Origin: CGIF01 sp031673915
Lineage (GTDB): Bacteria > Bacillota_I > Bacilli_A > Mycoplasmatales > CGIF01
Reading direction: 5' to 3'
Assembly: GCA_031673915.1 (NCBI GenBank)
Contig: CP125277.1
Coordinates: 62,001-126,000 of the forward strand
Length of the DNA stretch: 64,000 nt
Made by a program: the position numbers and the translations under genes. Position 1 is the stretch's first letter. Each line of letters starts with the position of its first letter. Below, piece after piece: positions 62,854 to 64,000 of the stretch. The notes under the pieces are model-generated. The model was given only the letters and a program-made list of their open reading frames with translations, was not told the origin of the DNA and searched no databases.

Positions 62854-62997
62854 AAAATACATTTCCTTTTCTTCTAAGCTATTTTAAAAAGGAAAAAAAC
62901 ATACATTTTGAAAATAAAAATCATTCAAAAATCAAAAAGCATTTTTCAAAAGTTTTTTTTTTGATTAAAAATTCATTAACTAAAATAATTTTAATTT

Positions 62998-63960
62998 ATG
63001 ATAATACTGGCAATAGAAACAAGTTGTGATGAAACAAGTATAGCAATTTCAGAAGATAAAAAAATTCTTAGCAATGCAACGATTTCTCAAATCGTTGATC
63101 ATTCAAATTATGGTGGAGTTATGCCAAGCATTGCTGCAAAACTTCATTTGAAAAACATTCAAAAAGTTTTACTTTCTGCTTTAAATGAATCTCAAATAAA
63201 GATTGATGATATTGAATATATTGCTTACACTGAAAAACCTGGCTTGATTATTTGTTTGCAGATTGGAAAAATTATTGCTGAGACAATTAGTTTATTTCTC
63301 AATATTCCTTTAATTCCATGCAATCACCTTCTCGGTCATTCTTATGCTAGTCTTCTAAACAAGAATAAAGAATGAAAATTTCCAGCTTTGTGTTTGATAA
63401 TTAGTGGAGGTCATACACAATTTTATAAGATAAGTAGTCATTTGAATTTTGAAATAATTGGACAGACTCTTGATGATGCGGTTGGAGAATGTTTAGATAA
63501 AGCAGCTGTTATTATGGGTTACAATTACCCTGGGGGTCCAATTATTGAAAAATTAGCTTTAAATGGAAAAAAAAATTACAAACTTCCCTTTCCTAAAAAT
63601 GACAAAACATTAGACTTTAGTTTCAGTGGATTAAAGAGCGAGATAAAAAGAATTGCTTTAAAGGAAGGAAAACTTCTTAATCATTATGATTTAAGTTTTT
63701 CTCTGCAAGAAATCCTAGCTGATATATTTATAAAAAAAATGAACTTAGCTTTGAATCAAGTCAAACCTAAAACAATAATTTTTGGTGGCGGTGTAATTTC
63801 CAACCAATTTCTAAGAAAAAAATTTCTTTCTTTTGTGAAAAATTTTGATGAAAATATTGAAGTTTTTATTCCAGATGTTGAATATTCTACTGATAATGCA
63901 GCAATGATATCTATCCTTGCTTATTATCAAATAAAAGAATCGTTAAAGTTGTCTAATTAG
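62998..63960 (+). CDS. tsaD: tRNA N6-threonylcarbamoyladenosine transferase subunit TsaD
   Basis: Catalyses the last step of t6A37 modification in ANN-decoding tRNAs, with TsaB and TsaE (not in the window). The 320-residue frame has IETSCDETSIA, the metal-binding HLLGH motif (NHLLGHSYAS), LIISGGHTQFY, GQTLDDAVGECLDKAA, and the C-terminal GGGVISNQFLRKK (family: GGVaaN..Lr..l). The start is ATG 62998. One UGA Trp breaks it in the standard code. No following gene is within the window. Confidence 0.96.
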
Positions 63961-64000
63961 TTAAAAATTTAACTTTTTTAGAGTTTTCTTTTATTCAATT

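Larger units (their letters stand above)
62034..62997. other. Noncoding region, candidate replication origin
   Basis: About 960 bp without a convincing gene, between leftward rpsO and rightward tsaD. It has a perfect DnaA-box-like TTATCCACA (62845-62853), an extremely AT-rich centre (about 62480-62700) with a T-tract broken by single A, and two clusters of CG-rich palindromes (about 62270-62295 and 62420-62460, then 62710-62736) that stand out in this AT-rich DNA. dnaA and dnaN are not in the window, so this is a candidate only. Confidence 0.4.

Noticed and set aside
62835..63029. 64-codon plus frame just before tsaD
   Set aside because: Overlaps the tsaD start by 32 nt, lacks a ribosome-binding site and is low in complexity; it also covers the DnaA-box-like site.

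Overview
The window is low-GC DNA in which UGA is read as tryptophan: almost every long reading frame runs through in-frame TGA codons at conserved Trp positions, and a tRNA with anticodon UCA is present (32541-32614). With the small gene set, the archaeal/eukaryotic-type prolyl-tRNA synthetase, the Lon protease and the single 16S-23S-5S operon, this points to a Mollicute of the Mycoplasma/Spiroplasma (code 4) branch. The 16S departs from usual bacterial sequence at several near-universal sites, so I think of a divergent, probably uncultured host-associated lineage (mycoplasma-like endobacterium) rather than a well-known Mycoplasma. That placement is inference. All coordinates below join segments that a standard-code ORF call would break at TGA.

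Layout, left to right. 166-1536 asnS (+). 1627-3153 a leucine-rich-repeat/coiled-coil/membrane-anchor protein. 3478-14732 (all minus) a transcription/translation block: rpoC, rpoB, rplL, rplJ, rplA, rplK, tRNA-Ile, a YebC-family gene, rpsI, rplM. 14836-31064 (all minus) the S10-spc-alpha ribosomal cluster in the usual gene order: rplC-D-W-B, rpsS-rplV, rpsC-rplP-rpmC-rpsQ-rplN-rplX-rplE-rpsN, rpsH-rplF-R-rpsE-rplO-secY, an adk-position gene, map, infA, rpmJ, rpsM, rpsK, rpoA, rplQ, truA, gatC. It is cut by several 300-500 bp gaps that share a short repeated motif. 31575-37698 a 5'-3' exonuclease, ten tRNA genes, thioredoxin, prmC, tmRNA, two small membrane proteins and tuf. 38031-42317 glyS with a small unknown partner, hsp20, tRNA-Pro and a decayed GATC-type (DpnII-like) restriction-modification locus. 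42553-56575 proS, a membrane protein, an ABC transporter, fusA, rpsG, rpsL, lysS, valS, lon and three tRNAs. 56732-61582 the rRNA operon, read 16S-23S-5S on the minus strand. 61761-62033 rpsO, then about 960 bp of noncoding AT-rich DNA, then tsaD (+).

The gene content is nearly all core translation and transcription, plus protein quality control (Lon, tmRNA, Hsp20, thioredoxin, Map). Most genes, including the rRNA operon and ribosomal proteins, are transcribed leftward away from the noncoding region at 62034-62997. That region contains a perfect DnaA-box-like 9-mer and a very AT-rich stretch, so it is a candidate replication origin.

The most unusual items are: a one-base frameshift at an A7 run in the essential rplX; an adenylate-kinase-position gene that keeps the zinc-finger LID spacing but has lost the P-loop; an RNA polymerase alpha subunit with no C-terminal domain; the segmented ribosomal superoperon with repeated intergenic elements; the dead methylase next to a nearly intact GATC endonuclease; RpoB residues that predict natural rifampicin resistance; and the candidate origin. 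I saw no insertion sequence, prophage or CRISPR array.
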